Positions 28,430 to 37,659 of a stretch of DNA of 64,000 nt are shown here, one piece after another. The number at the start of each line of letters is the position of its first letter. Position 1 is the stretch's first letter. A program made the translations under genes and the position numbers. Under the pieces are notes generated by a model. The model saw only the letters and a list, made by a program, of their open reading frames with translations, made no database searches and was not told where the DNA came from. Where the stretch lies: NCBI RefSeq assembly GCF_003113495.2, contig NZ_CP084506.1:2232001-2296000 (forward strand), in the 5' to 3' direction. The stretch is from Edwardsiella tarda ATCC 15947 = NBRC 105688 (GTDB lineage Bacteria; Pseudomonadota; Gammaproteobacteria; Enterobacterales; Enterobacteriaceae).

Positions 28430-28888
28430 ATGGAAATGACGACCCGCACCCTCCCCAACCATAAGCGCATCGCCTTGGTGGCGCACGATCACCGTAAACA
28501 GGCGCTGCTGGAGTGGGTTACACACAATAAGGCTCAGCTCAGCCAGCACCAACTCTTCGCGACCGGTACCACCGGGAATCTGATCCAGAAGGCCAGTGGC
28601 ATTCCGGTCAACTGTATGATGAGCGGCCCGATGGGGGGAGATCAGCAGGTTGGCGCCCTGATCGCCGAAGGCAAGATCGACATGCTGATCTTCTTTTGGG
28701 ATCCCCTCAATGCCGTCCCGCACGATCCCGATGTCAAAGCGTTGCTGCGCCTGGCGACCGTCTGGAACATCCCGGTGGCTAACAACCGCGCGACGGCAGA
28801 CTTTCTCATCAGCTCGCCGATGTTTGCCGGTGAAGTGGAGATCGCCATCCCCGACTATCAGCGTTATCTCAACCAGCGCTTGATCTAA
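28430..28888 (+). CDS. mgsA: Methylglyoxal synthase
   Basis: MgsA converts dihydroxyacetone phosphate to methylglyoxal and phosphate, a bypass of lower glycolysis. The 152-residue length equals E. coli. Phosphate and active-site motifs are visible: [35 protein letters not shown] and [15 protein letters not shown]. The start MEMTTRTLP at 28430 is chosen by family; an ATG at 28415 is in frame but less likely. Confidence 0.96.
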   Translation: MEMTTRTLPNHKRIALVAHDHRKQALLEWVTHNKAQLSQHQLFATGTTGNLIQKASGIPVNCMMSGPMGGDQQVGALIAEGKIDMLIFFWDPLNAVPHDPDVKALLRLATVWNIPVANNRATADFLISSPMFAGEVEIAIPDYQRYLNQRLI

Positions 28889-28902
28889 GCGGACCCGATG
28901 CA

Positions 28903-28924
28903 GAGAGGGCCTGCAGGCCCTCTC
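28903..28924. terminator. Perfect palindrome between mgsA and helD
   Basis: GAGAGGGCCTG/CAGGCCCTCTC is an 11-base perfect inverted repeat between two convergent genes. It lacks a T tract on either strand. It may act as a weak bidirectional terminator. Confidence 0.5.
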
Positions 28925-28963
28925 CCAACTCAACGTATCGTCTGCGTGCCTTCCACGACGATG

Positions 28964-31018
28964 TTAAGGCTTACGCCGCACCACCGCCCCGAGACGCTGC
29001 AACGGCGCGACGAAGCGCGAAGGATGCTGGGGATCTTGCATCAACCATACCCGCCGACGCGCTCGCGTTAACGCCACATACAGCAGACGCCGCTCTTCGG
29101 CATCTGGGAATGCCTCGCCATCCGGCAGCAACACCTGCTCGATAACGCTCTCCCGCGTCGCCGCCGGAAAGCCGTCATCCCCCTCATGCAACCCGAGCAC
29201 GATGACATAATCGGCCTCGCACCCTTTACTGGCGTGGATCGTCATGAAGCGCAGATCCAACCCGGGCCAACGTGTCGCCGCGCGCGCCAGCAATGCCGGG
29301 CGCAGATGATGATAACGTGCCAGAATCAGGATCGACTCCTCGGCGCGCACATAACTGCTCAGCTTATCGAGTAGCGCCTCCAGTTGATCCTGCGGCAACA
29401 GGGTCACCGCCTGGCGCTCGCCAGCGCACAGGCTCGTGAGCGACTTCTTCAGTTGATGCGGATTCTGTTGTACGAAACCATTGGCAATCTCGCCAATACG
29501 GCGATTAAAACGGTAAGTGGTGTCTAGCGGGCAACACTCGCCATCCCCGAAATGGTGATGAAAGGCGGTGGTCAGCGTCAGCGCGGCGCCGCTAAAGCGG
29601 TAGATAGCCTGCCAGTCATCGCCGACGGCGAACAGCGCACTGTGGCTATTCTGCCGACGCAATGCCGCCAGCAGACGGGCACGTTGCGGCGAGATATCCT
29701 GGAACTCATCCACCAGGATGTGTTTCCACGGGCTGATAAAGCGCCCCTTCTCTAGCAGGGCTAACGCCTGCTGGATCAACGCCGGAAAATCAAGGGCTGC
29801 CTCCCGCTTCAACTCCGCCTTCCACGCCTTTAGCAACGGCGCTAACAGACGCAACTGCTGCTGAAACGGCACTCGCAATGCTTCGGGAGCCAAGGCCGTC
29901 ATCGCCGCCTGCGACGCCCCCTGTTCACGCAGTAATCCGACCCAATAGGCCAGACGTGGCACCAGGCGCGCCTGTAGCGCCTTATCCTGCCAGAAAGCCT
30001 CCTCCAGCGGTGTCTCATCAAACAGACTCGCCAGCCATTGACGCCACCCCTTGGCCTGGCTCTTCTTGGTTGCACACTGCAGGCACCACTCGGCGAGTAA
30101 AAAGTCATGACGTGCCTGACGATCGCTCTCTAGGCGTGAGAGGCGTACGGGCTTACGCCCCGCCTGTTCGACGATCTGTAATGCCAACGCGTGAAAAGTC
30201 TTTGCCGCTACCGAGTCGCCCCCCGGACAAGCGGGTAGACGTTGTGCCATTTCCTGCGCCGCTCGCCGACCGAAGGCCAACAACAGGATCTGTGGCCCCT
30301 CGGCCAGTCCCCGCTGCAGCAGCCAGGCGACGCGCGCCAACAACACGCTGGTCTTCCCGCTGCCCGCGCCCGCCAACACCAGCACGTTAGCCTCGCCATT
30401 GACCACCGCCAGCGCCTGGCTGGGATTAAGCGGCTGCGCCTCGACCTGAGCGAAGAAGTCCGCCTGCTCATTCAGCATACGTTGGCTCCACTGGCGGTTG
30501 TGCTGTTGGCGCAATGACTCCCCCTCATCGCGCCAGGCTAAGCAGTCGTGATACAACGATGCACAGACGGGGAACTCGGCCAAGCGGGCACACGGCAATG
30601 GCAAGGCTTGGAATGCCGCCGCGATCGCCTGGACGGCCTGCTCCAGCTCGTCGCGCCCCAACCAACCGTCACGTGAGCTCAAGGCTTGCAGTGCCTGACA
30701 CTGCACCTGTAACACCTCGGCACAGATCTGCGCCATCTCCTCACTCCACGCCTGCCAACTTTGCCGCAGATGGTGATAGAAGCGTTGCGTCTCCTGCCAG
30801 TCGGTGCCATGCAGGCGCACCACCCGTTGATCGGGGAGCTCAAACTCCAACTCCCCCCACACCAACCCACGCTTGCAGCGCAGTGCCATCAATTGGTTGA
30901 ACGGGATCAGATAGTGGTGCCGCTCTCCGCTCACCTCGACGCCGGCGTTCAGCATACGCACACAGTTATAAGGGTGCTGCGCCAGGCGCTGCCCTAATTT
31001 GGTGGCTCTGAGTTCCAT
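28964..31018 (-). CDS. helD: HelD, DNA helicase IV
   Basis: A 684-residue superfamily 1 (UvrD/Rep-like) helicase, the same length as E. coli HelD. An N-terminal family-specific region (1-195) is followed by the Walker A loop AGAGSGKTS at about 216-224, the Walker B DEFQDISPQRA, GDDWQAIYRFSGA (motif III), MTIHASKG (motif V) and VALTRARRRVW (motif VI). It unwinds DNA 3' to 5' and takes part in recombination. The start MELRATKLG at 31018 is set by family; the frame extends ten codons further up. Confidence 0.95.
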   Translation of the reverse strand: MELRATKLGQRLAQHPYNCVRMLNAGVEVSGERHHYLIPFNQLMALRCKRGLVWGELEFELPDQRVVRLHGTDWQETQRFYHHLRQSWQAWSEEMAQICAEVLQVQCQALQALSSRDGWLGRDELEQAVQAIAAAFQALPLPCARLAEFPVCASLYHDCLAWRDEGESLRQQHNRQWSQRMLNEQADFFAQVEAQPLNPSQALAVVNGEANVLVLAGAGSGKTSVLLARVAWLLQRGLAEGPQILLLAFGRRAAQEMAQRLPACPGGDSVAAKTFHALALQIVEQAGRKPVRLSRLESDRQARHDFLLAEWCLQCATKKSQAKGWRQWLASLFDETPLEEAFWQDKALQARLVPRLAYWVGLLREQGASQAAMTALAPEALRVPFQQQLRLLAPLLKAWKAELKREAALDFPALIQQALALLEKGRFISPWKHILVDEFQDISPQRARLLAALRRQNSHSALFAVGDDWQAIYRFSGAALTLTTAFHHHFGDGECCPLDTTYRFNRRIGEIANGFVQQNPHQLKKSLTSLCAGERQAVTLLPQDQLEALLDKLSSYVRAEESILILARYHHLRPALLARAATRWPGLDLRFMTIHASKGCEADYVIVLGLHEGDDGFPAATRESVIEQVLLPDGEAFPDAEERRLLYVALTRARRRVWLMQDPQHPSRFVAPLQRLGAVVRRKP

Positions 31019-31219
31019 GCTCTCTTTTACCCGTGTTGACGCCATCATGTAGACAGTTTACTCAGGAATCGCCGGCGGCTCTAGGCACCTTCCCTCATCC
31101 GCTGAACGCGCACGACGCCAGCGAAAGCGACTAAAACGCAATGCACCACATTCCGGCCAGCGAGGAAACAGGGTAAACTGACGCGTCGTAACCGCCCTAA
31201 TCCTAATGAGTTGATCCCA

Positions 31220-31666
31220 ATGAGAACCGTACTGAATATTCTGAATTTTGTGCTTGGCGGCTTTATCACCACCTTGGGCTGGCTACTGGCGACCGTGGTG
31301 AGCGCCTTACTGGTCATCACCCTGCCGCTGACGCGCTCCTGCTGGGAGATCACCAAGCTCTCCTTGCTGCCTTATGGCAATGAGGCGGTACATGTCGATG
31401 ACCTCTATCCCGAGCGGAAGAATGGTCTGCTCAGTGCCGGGGGAACCCTACTCAACATCCTGTGGCTGGTGCTGTTCGGTTGGTGGCTCTGCCTGACTCA
31501 TATCGCGGCGGGTATCGTACAATGCGTGACACTGATCGGTATTCCGGTCGGCATCGCCAATTTCAAGATCGCCGCTATCGCGTTATGGCCGGTCGGACGC
31601 CGCGTCGTCTCGGTCGAAGTCGCGCAGGAAATGCGTCAGGCCAACGCCCGCCGCCGCTTTCAGTAA
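31220..31666 (+). CDS. yccF: YccF family inner-membrane protein
   Basis: The 148-residue product has three or four TM helices and the duplicated YccF domain (FVLGGFITTLGWLLA and LLNILWLVLFGWWLC). Length equals E. coli YccF. The function is unknown in the family. The ATG at 31220 matches the family start (MRTVLNILNF). It is followed after 13 bases by yccS, so the two form an operon. Confidence 0.93.
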   Translation: MRTVLNILNFVLGGFITTLGWLLATVVSALLVITLPLTRSCWEITKLSLLPYGNEAVHVDDLYPERKNGLLSAGGTLLNILWLVLFGWWLCLTHIAAGIVQCVTLIGIPVGIANFKIAAIALWPVGRRVVSVEVAQEMRQANARRRFQ

Positions 31667-31679
31667 CGCGCATTAAGCC

Positions 31680-33818
31680 ATGTCGGTATTTGTCGCCTTC
31701 GCGCCCAGCCTGCGCCGTTACGCCTATAACAGCGCACTGCTGTATAACCTGCGTATCTTCATCGCCCTGGCCGGTGCGGCCGGGGTTCCTTGGCTGTTGC
31801 AACAGCCGCGCCTGACCATTCCCCTGACGCTGGGGGTGGTGGCGGCCGCGCTGACGGATATTGACGACCGTCTGGTCGGGCGCCTGCGTAATCTCGTCAT
31901 CACCCTGGTCTGCTTTTTCATTGCCTCCGCCTCCATCGAGTTGCTGTTCCCCTACCCCTGGCTCTTCGCCTGCGGCCTGATGCTGTCGACGGTCGGCTTC
32001 ATCCTACTCGGCGCCCTAGGACAACGCTACGCGACCATCGCCTTCGGCGCCTTGCTGATCGCCATCTATACCATGTTAGGCACCTCGATGTACCACTTCT
32101 GGTACCAACAGCCTCTACTGCTGTTGCTGGGCGCCGTGTGGTACAACCTGTTGACGCTGATCGCCCATCTGCTGTTCCCTATCCGCCCGGTACAGGAGGG
32201 GATCGCACGCAGTTATAACCAGTTGGCCGCCTACCTGGATGCCAAATCCAATCTTTTCGATCCCGATCAAGAGCAGATGGATCAACCGCTGATCGATGTC
32301 GCCATGGCGAATAGTGCCCTGGTCAGCACCCTCAACCAGACCAAACTCACGCTGCTCACTCGTCTACGCGGCGATCGTGGCCAGCGCAGCACACGGCGCA
32401 TGATGCACTATTACTTCGTGGCACAGGATATCCACGAACGCGCCAGCTCCTCGCACTTTCAATATCAACAACTGTGTGAGATGTTCCGTTACAGCGACGT
32501 GCTGTTCCGCTTCCAGCGCCTATTGATGCTCCAGGCTCGCGCCTGTACGCAACTCGCCCAGAGCATCATCCTGGTGCAACACTACCAGCACGACGCTCGC
32601 TTCGAGCGCGCTTTCTGTCATTTGGAGTCGACGCTGGAGCGTCTCGCAGCCCAGCATGGCCGCCAGCATGTCTTGGTCAAGTCACTATTCAATCTACTGA
32701 TTAACCTGCGCGCCATCGATGCGCAACTGGCGAATATCGAGTCGGAGCAGACGCTGGCGGAGACACAGGCGGAAGAGAGCACGCTCGCCGAAGATCGCAT
32801 CACCGGTTGGCACGATATGGTGTTACGTATCCGCCGCCACCTCACCCCACAATCGCCCCTCTTTCGCCACGCGGTACGCATGGCCGCGGTATTAGTCGCC
32901 GGTTATGCCTTCATCCAATTATCGGGCATGCGACATGGTTACTGGATCATGCTGACCAGCCTGTTCGTCTGCCAACCCAACTACCATGCCACGAAACGCC
33001 GCTTGTGGCTGCGTATCGTCGGGACGCTGGCCGGCATCCTCCTGGGTCTACCGGTGCTGTATCTGGTCCCCTCGTTGGAGGGGCAACTGCTACTGATCGT
33101 GATCAGTGGCGTGTTGTTCTTTGCCTTTCGCAACGTGCAGTATGCCCACGCCACCATGTTTATTACTCTGCTGGTCTTACTCTGTTTCAACCTCCTGGGA
33201 GAGGGATTCGAGGTCGCTTGGCCACGGGTGTTTGATACGCTGCTGGGTTGCGCCATTGCCTGGGCGGCGGTGACCTTTATCTGGCCAGACTGGCACTTCC
33301 GCCAATTGCCGGCGGTGATCGCCCGCACGCTGAATGCCGACTGCCGCTATCTGGATGCCATTCTGGTGCAATATCACCAGGGCAAGTCCAATGCACTGGA
33401 GTACCGCATCGCCCGACGCGATGCACACAACTGTGATGCCGAACTGGCGGCCGTCGTCTCCAACATGTCACTGGAGCCACGCCACGCCTCCCCGTCGCAG
33501 GAGGCCGCCTTCCGCCTATTAGGGATCAACCATACCCTGTTAAGCTACATCTCCGCCCTCGGCGCCCATCGCCAGCGCCTGGATGACCCGGTCATTCTCG
33601 CGCTACTCGACGATGCGGTTTGCTATATAGACGATGCGCTAAACTACCAGGATGAAGCGTTGGCTGCCCGCGTGCGCCAGGCGCTCGACCATCTGCATCA
33701 ACGCCTACAGGATGCCGATCGCTCGGGGGATAGCACCGGACAGCTGGTACGGCAGCAGATCAGCCTGATGCTGGCGCTGCTGCCCGAACTTACCCGGCTA
33801 AAAAAATCGCTGGTATGA
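31680..33818 (+). CDS. yccS: YccS, FUSC-type inner-membrane transporter-like protein
   Basis: A 712-residue membrane protein (E. coli 717) with two hydrophobic bundles, at about residues 20-165 and 385-530, each followed by a soluble helical domain. The second bundle holds the fusaric-acid-resistance-like part (MAAVLVAGYAFIQLSGMRHGYWIMLTSL region). Relatives include YhfK and the AaeB efflux pump, so efflux of aromatic acids or similar has been proposed; the substrate is not known. It is the second gene of yccF-yccS and convergent with tfoX. Confidence 0.93.
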   Translation: MSVFVAFAPSLRRYAYNSALLYNLRIFIALAGAAGVPWLLQQPRLTIPLTLGVVAAALTDIDDRLVGRLRNLVITLVCFFIASASIELLFPYPWLFACGLMLSTVGFILLGALGQRYATIAFGALLIAIYTMLGTSMYHFWYQQPLLLLLGAVWYNLLTLIAHLLFPIRPVQEGIARSYNQLAAYLDAKSNLFDPDQEQMDQPLIDVAMANSALVSTLNQTKLTLLTRLRGDRGQRSTRRMMHYYFVAQDIHERASSSHFQYQQLCEMFRYSDVLFRFQRLLMLQARACTQLAQSIILVQHYQHDARFERAFCHLESTLERLAAQHGRQHVLVKSLFNLLINLRAIDAQLANIESEQTLAETQAEESTLAEDRITGWHDMVLRIRRHLTPQSPLFRHAVRMAAVLVAGYAFIQLSGMRHGYWIMLTSLFVCQPNYHATKRRLWLRIVGTLAGILLGLPVLYLVPSLEGQLLLIVISGVLFFAFRNVQYAHATMFITLLVLLCFNLLGEGFEVAWPRVFDTLLGCAIAWAAVTFIWPDWHFRQLPAVIARTLNADCRYLDAILVQYHQGKSNALEYRIARRDAHNCDAELAAVVSNMSLEPRHASPSQEAAFRLLGINHTLLSYISALGAHRQRLDDPVILALLDDAVCYIDDALNYQDEALAARVRQALDHLHQRLQDADRSGDSTGQLVRQQISLMLALLPELTRLKKSLV

Positions 33819-33843
33819 TCCCTTGGCAACCATCTGACTAGCG

Positions 33844-34467
33844 CTACTTCTTATAACGCCAGCGATGGGCGTTGCCCTGCAACCACTGGCGTAACGCCTC
33901 GTTTAACGGCCGTGGCAAGACGGCGCTATGGCAGCCCTGCACCGCCGCCGCCAAGTCGAACAACACACGATCGTCGACTTGGTGGTTGGCCTCTTTCAGT
34001 TGGCTAAAGGCCTGTGTCGCCCCCACGCGGGCGAGATCCTCCAGTGAATAGATACCGATACGGTACAAGCGCCGTTCCATATTGATGGAGATATTAGGGC
34101 GTGTATGCAGACGCATCATCGCCGCCAGACGCGAGGCCTGATCGCTACGCGCCTGTTGTAATGAGCGCTGGAGGAGATCGGCAAGGCTGTGCGGATGCTG
34201 CCACATCGCCGCATCCACCCGATAATAATTGAGACGGACAGGGAAACCGCGCTTGGTATAGATAAAGGGGCACATGCCGCGCGCCGCATAGTCTCGCCCC
34301 AATGCCTCCCGGCCCCGCAGGTATAGCTCACCCTCGGCAATTAAGGCAAACATCACCCCATCACACCAGACTCCGAGCCCACCGAACTGAGATCGTTGCG
34401 AAACCTGTCCCAGATCCGCAAACAGCGACTCCGCAACCCTACGCTTTTCATCGAGCAATCCATTCAT
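33844..34467 (-). CDS. sxy: Sxy/TfoX, competence regulator
   Basis: The product has an N-terminal TfoX domain (QFGGLGVWCDGVMFALIAEGELYLRG) and a C-terminal TfoX domain (MRLHTRPNISINMERRLYRIGIYSLEDLARVGA). Sxy helps CRP act at CRP-S sites of competence genes. The start at 34467 has AAGGAG six bases upstream and gives 207 residues, close to E. coli (209); the frame extends eight codons further. It is divergent from sulA. Confidence 0.93.
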   Translation of the reverse strand: MNGLLDEKRRVAESLFADLGQVSQRSQFGGLGVWCDGVMFALIAEGELYLRGREALGRDYAARGMCPFIYTKRGFPVRLNYYRVDAAMWQHPHSLADLLQRSLQQARSDQASRLAAMMRLHTRPNISINMERRLYRIGIYSLEDLARVGATQAFSQLKEANHQVDDRVLFDLAAAVQGCHSAVLPRPLNEALRQWLQGNAHRWRYKK

Positions 34468-34650
34468 GCGTAGCTCCTTAATAATCATCACAATTAATGA
34501 CCTTTAATCAGGTCGTCACGGGAAACCGTTAGCAACATAACTAATCCCGCATGAACGCCCAATACACAAACGGAGCACAGGTGGTTTTACATCCGATAAA
34601 TGCGAGGCTCATTCAAAAAAATAGGTTGATCTTCGGTCAGGCTGGAATTA

Positions 34651-34666
34651 CTGTATAGACATACAG
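34651..34666 (+). promoter_or_regulatory. LexA (SOS) box of sulA
   Basis: CTGTATAGACATACAG fits the LexA consensus CTG-N10-CAG with AT-rich centre. It overlaps a possible promoter (TTGATC at 34625, TACTGT at 34649) and lies 23 bases before the sulA ATG. Confidence 0.92.
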
Positions 34667-34688
34667 TATACAGATAGAGAACACGATT

Positions 34689-35186
34689 ATGCGTACCTCC
34701 TCGTTGCCTCCTGCCACTGACCGCACGCTGTTCAACCGTCCCGCCTATTCACCCGTCGCGATGATGCCGCAAAGCGGCTTTGTCAGTGAATTCGGCTATG
34801 GCGATCAACAACCGCTGTTATCATTGCTGCTGCCGCCATTGCTGCGTCAGCTGGGAGAACAATCGCGTTGGCAACTGTGGATCACCGCGCAACACAAGCC
34901 CAATAAGCAGTGGCTCGCCGCCTGCGGCGTACCGGTAAATAAAGTGATGCAGTTGCAACGCGCCGAGGCGGGTGAGGCGATCCATGCCATGGAACAGGCA
35001 CTGCGTAGCGGCAACTACAGTGTGGTACTCGGATGGTTACCGCCACTCACCGCGAGTGAGCGATTGCGTCTCAATCAGGCGGCAAAGGCCGGCAATAGCA
35101 TCGGCCTCCTGATGCAGCCCTGGGAGGAAACACGATCTCCCTCAGGCCATCGCGCAATAAAGCGACGGACTGAACAATTCCACTGA
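34689..35186 (+). CDS. sulA: SulA, SOS cell-division inhibitor
   Basis: The 165-residue protein binds FtsZ and blocks septation during DNA damage until Lon degrades it. Family segments include [49 protein letters not shown] and [19 protein letters not shown]. Length is near E. coli SulA (169). The LexA box directly upstream confirms SOS control. It lies between sxy and ompA as in E. coli. Confidence 0.96.
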   Translation: MRTSSLPPATDRTLFNRPAYSPVAMMPQSGFVSEFGYGDQQPLLSLLLPPLLRQLGEQSRWQLWITAQHKPNKQWLAACGVPVNKVMQLQRAEAGEAIHAMEQALRSGNYSVVLGWLPPLTASERLRLNQAAKAGNSIGLLMQPWEETRSPSGHRAIKRRTEQFH

Positions 35187-35552
35187 AGCACTTTAGGACA
35201 ATTCCAAGAATACACACGGTAAAGATAAAAATACGTTTTCCCATAATAGTAAAACCAGGGTGTAACGGGGAAAGGCATAAGAAGCGGGCACATCTTCCCA
35301 TGAACAAAAAAACATCACCTGTTAGCCAAAGTGCACGTCTAGAAAATTTTTTTGGTGAGCCTAATCACATCGTACTTGTAAGTTTTTAATCTCGTTGTAG
35401 ACTTGTTATCACGACGGCTGTGTGGAATATCTATAATTATTACCTGACTAACAGCGTAATAAAACTGAGTGGCAGCCGGATAAAGGGTTTTAAACTAAGA
35501 GCTAGTGTTATACATAGCTCATTGCCTATTTTGGATGATAACGAGGCGCAAA

Positions 35553-36605
35553 ATGAAAAAAACAGCGATCGCATTAGCAGTGGCACTGGCAGGTTTCGCG
35601 ACCGTAGCTCAGGCAGCTCCGAAAGACGATACCTGGTACGTAGGTGGTAAACTGGGTTGGTCCCACTACATCGGTAACAGCTTTGAGAATATGGACTCCA
35701 CGAAGTCTCATCCGAATCAGCTGGGCGCCGGTGCTTTCTTCGGTTACCAGGCTAATCCGTACCTGGGCTTCGAAATGGGCTACGACTGGCTGGGCCGCAT
35801 GGGCTACACCGGTGACGTGAACGGTAAGTTCAAGGCACAGGGTATCCAGCTGGCTGCCAAACTGAGCTACCCGCTGATGGATAACCTGGACGTCTACACC
35901 CGTCTGGGCGGCATGGTATGGCGCGCCGATGCTCACGCATCTGACGCTACCGACTATGTATCTGGTCATGACACTGGCGTTTCTCCGCTGGCCGCGATCG
36001 GCGTTGAGTACGCACTGAACAAAGACTGGGCAACCCGTCTGGATTATCAGTATGTCAACAAGATCGGCACCAGCAGCCAGACCGGCGCACGTCCGGACAA
36101 CACCCTGCTGAGCCTGGGCGTTGTCTACCGTTTCGGTCAGGATGATGTCGTTGCTCCGGCTCCGATCCCGGCTCCGGCTCCGGCTCCGATCGTTGAAACC
36201 AAGCGTTTCACCCTGAAGTCTGACGTCCTGTTCAACTTCAACAAATACACCCTGAAGGCCGAAGGCCGTCAGGCGCTGGATCAGCTGTACACTCAGCTGA
36301 GCAGCATGGATCCGAAAGACGGCTCTGTCGTCGTTCTGGGTTACACCGACCGCATCGGTTCCGACCAGTACAACCTGAAACTGTCTAAGCAGCGTGCTCA
36401 GACCGTGGTTGATTACCTGGTTTCTAAAGGCATCCCGGCTGACAAGATCACCGCCCGTGGTATGGGTAAAGCGGATCCGGTTACCGGTGCTACCTGTGAC
36501 AACGTGAAGCCGCGCGCTGCCCTGATCAACTGCTTGGCCCCGGATCGTCGTGTTGTTATCGAAGTGAAAGGCATCAAAGACGAAGTGACTCAGCCGCAGG
36601 CTTAA
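35553..36605 (+). CDS. ompA: OmpA, outer-membrane porin and peptidoglycan anchor
   Basis: The 350-residue precursor has a signal peptide ([21 protein letters not shown]), an eight-stranded barrel to about residue 195, a proline-alanine hinge ([14 protein letters not shown]) and the OmpA-like peptidoglycan-binding domain ([35 protein letters not shown]) with two cysteines near the end. The start at 35553 follows GATAACGAGGCGCAAA, the same ribosome-binding region as E. coli ompA. The codons are strongly biased to those of highly expressed genes. A long leader upstream (from about 35400) is expected to govern mRNA stability. Confidence 0.98.
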   Translation: MKKTAIALAVALAGFATVAQAAPKDDTWYVGGKLGWSHYIGNSFENMDSTKSHPNQLGAGAFFGYQANPYLGFEMGYDWLGRMGYTGDVNGKFKAQGIQLAAKLSYPLMDNLDVYTRLGGMVWRADAHASDATDYVSGHDTGVSPLAAIGVEYALNKDWATRLDYQYVNKIGTSSQTGARPDNTLLSLGVVYRFGQDDVVAPAPIPAPAPAPIVETKRFTLKSDVLFNFNKYTLKAEGRQALDQLYTQLSSMDPKDGSVVVLGYTDRIGSDQYNLKLSKQRAQTVVDYLVSKGIPADKITARGMGKADPVTGATCDNVKPRAALINCLAPDRRVVIEVKGIKDEVTQPQA

Positions 36606-36623
36606 TCACGATAACCTTTGCAT

Positions 36624-36651
36624 AAAAACCCCGCTCTGCGGGGTTTTTTAT
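36624..36651 (+). terminator. Intrinsic terminator of ompA
   Basis: AAAACCCCGC and GCGGGGTTTT pair around TCT and are followed by TTA. The remaining 36652-37057 interval has no convincing gene. Confidence 0.92.
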
Positions 36652-36992
36652 CGCGCTATCATAGCGAGCACAAGGCGAGCCATCACGGCTAACGTCCCCG
36701 TCGACACCGCCGGATGCGCGCTATTCATCCAGCAAGCCCCGCTTATTTTCTTACCCTAGCCTCTCTCATCCGCTCGATCTTTAATTTCCCGCAGGGGATC
36801 GCGCTGAGCGCAGGCAATAATCAAACGACGGTGATAGTGCTTAGTTATTCTTTTTTATATGGAGAGCGTCGTTATTTTTTCTTTTTAGGAATATGCGCAC
36901 GAAATAAAGCCGTTAGCGACTGTTATCACATCCGTTATGTATAGATAATAAAGCGATTAATTATAGATAATATTATGCGTTATGGTAATAAC

Positions 36993-37005
36993 GTAACGCC
37001 GTCAC
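36993..37005. promoter_or_regulatory. matS-like site with one mismatch
   Basis: GTAACGCCGTCAC differs from the MatP-binding consensus GTGACRNYGTCAC at one base. It lies 53 bases from the matP 3' end. It could be a chance match. Confidence 0.35.
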
Positions 37006-37057
37006 AGGAGCATGGCCGCTATTCTCCCGCCACTCGCGACGGGCAAGAAGCCCCCCA

Positions 37058-37516
37058 TCACTCTTGGGTACCGCGTAAAAATTCCTGTAAATCCTGTTTT
37101 AACGAGCTCATCTGATTGGCGTACTGCTCCTTACGCTCCGCATCCTCGATCAACTGTACGATGGTATCGGATAGCGTACTCCCCCGCCGTTGTGCCAACG
37201 CCGCCAAACGCTGCCAGACTAAAAACTCCAGATCGATGGATTTCTTGCGCGTATGCTGGTTTTCGGCATTAAAGTGGCGCTTACGACGGGCACGGATGGT
37301 CTGTTTCATCCGATTAGCCAAGGCCGGATCCATATGCTCACGGATCCACGTCTGTACCTTTACCGGCTCATGCTCCAAGCGCAACAGTTGCTCCACCGCC
37401 TGCTGAGCCTGGCTCAACTCCTGATAACGGGTAATCGACTCCCCCTCCCGCTGCTTTTTCACCAGGTATTTCCACTTCCAGCCGCACTCTAGATTTTCAA
37501 GCTGTTGATATTTCAT
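37058..37516 (-). CDS. matP: MatP, Ter macrodomain organiser
   Basis: The 152-residue DNA-binding protein (E. coli 150) starts [26 protein letters not shown], an invariant family N-terminus, so the start is 37516 and not the upstream GTG/ATG of the longer frame. A four-helix bundle is followed by the ribbon-helix-helix ([33 protein letters not shown]) and a coiled-coil tail used for tetramer bridging. It binds matS sites and organises the replication terminus region. It is divergent from the Lon-like gene. Confidence 0.96.
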   Translation of the reverse strand: MKYQQLENLECGWKWKYLVKKQREGESITRYQELSQAQQAVEQLLRLEHEPVKVQTWIREHMDPALANRMKQTIRARRKRHFNAENQHTRKKSIDLEFLVWQRLAALAQRRGSTLSDTIVQLIEDAERKEQYANQMSSLKQDLQEFLRGTQE

Positions 37517-37659
37517 ATCGTTTGCTCGTGACACGGTAACTTATGACTAAGGATAACAATTTTTTTCACTTTTGCCGTATCAAAATCCGCAGAAAGCACA
37601 AAATTTAACCTGTCGGCGACAAAGCCCACAATCCTCCCGCTCAGCAGACGGAGTTTCCT

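Noticed and set aside
36714..36944. 76-codon ORF downstream of ompA
   Set aside because: No ribosome-binding site, uneven composition and no resemblance to any protein I know.
37524..37540. GTGACACGGTAAC as a second matS site near the matP start
   Set aside because: Two mismatches to the consensus, including the RNY core.
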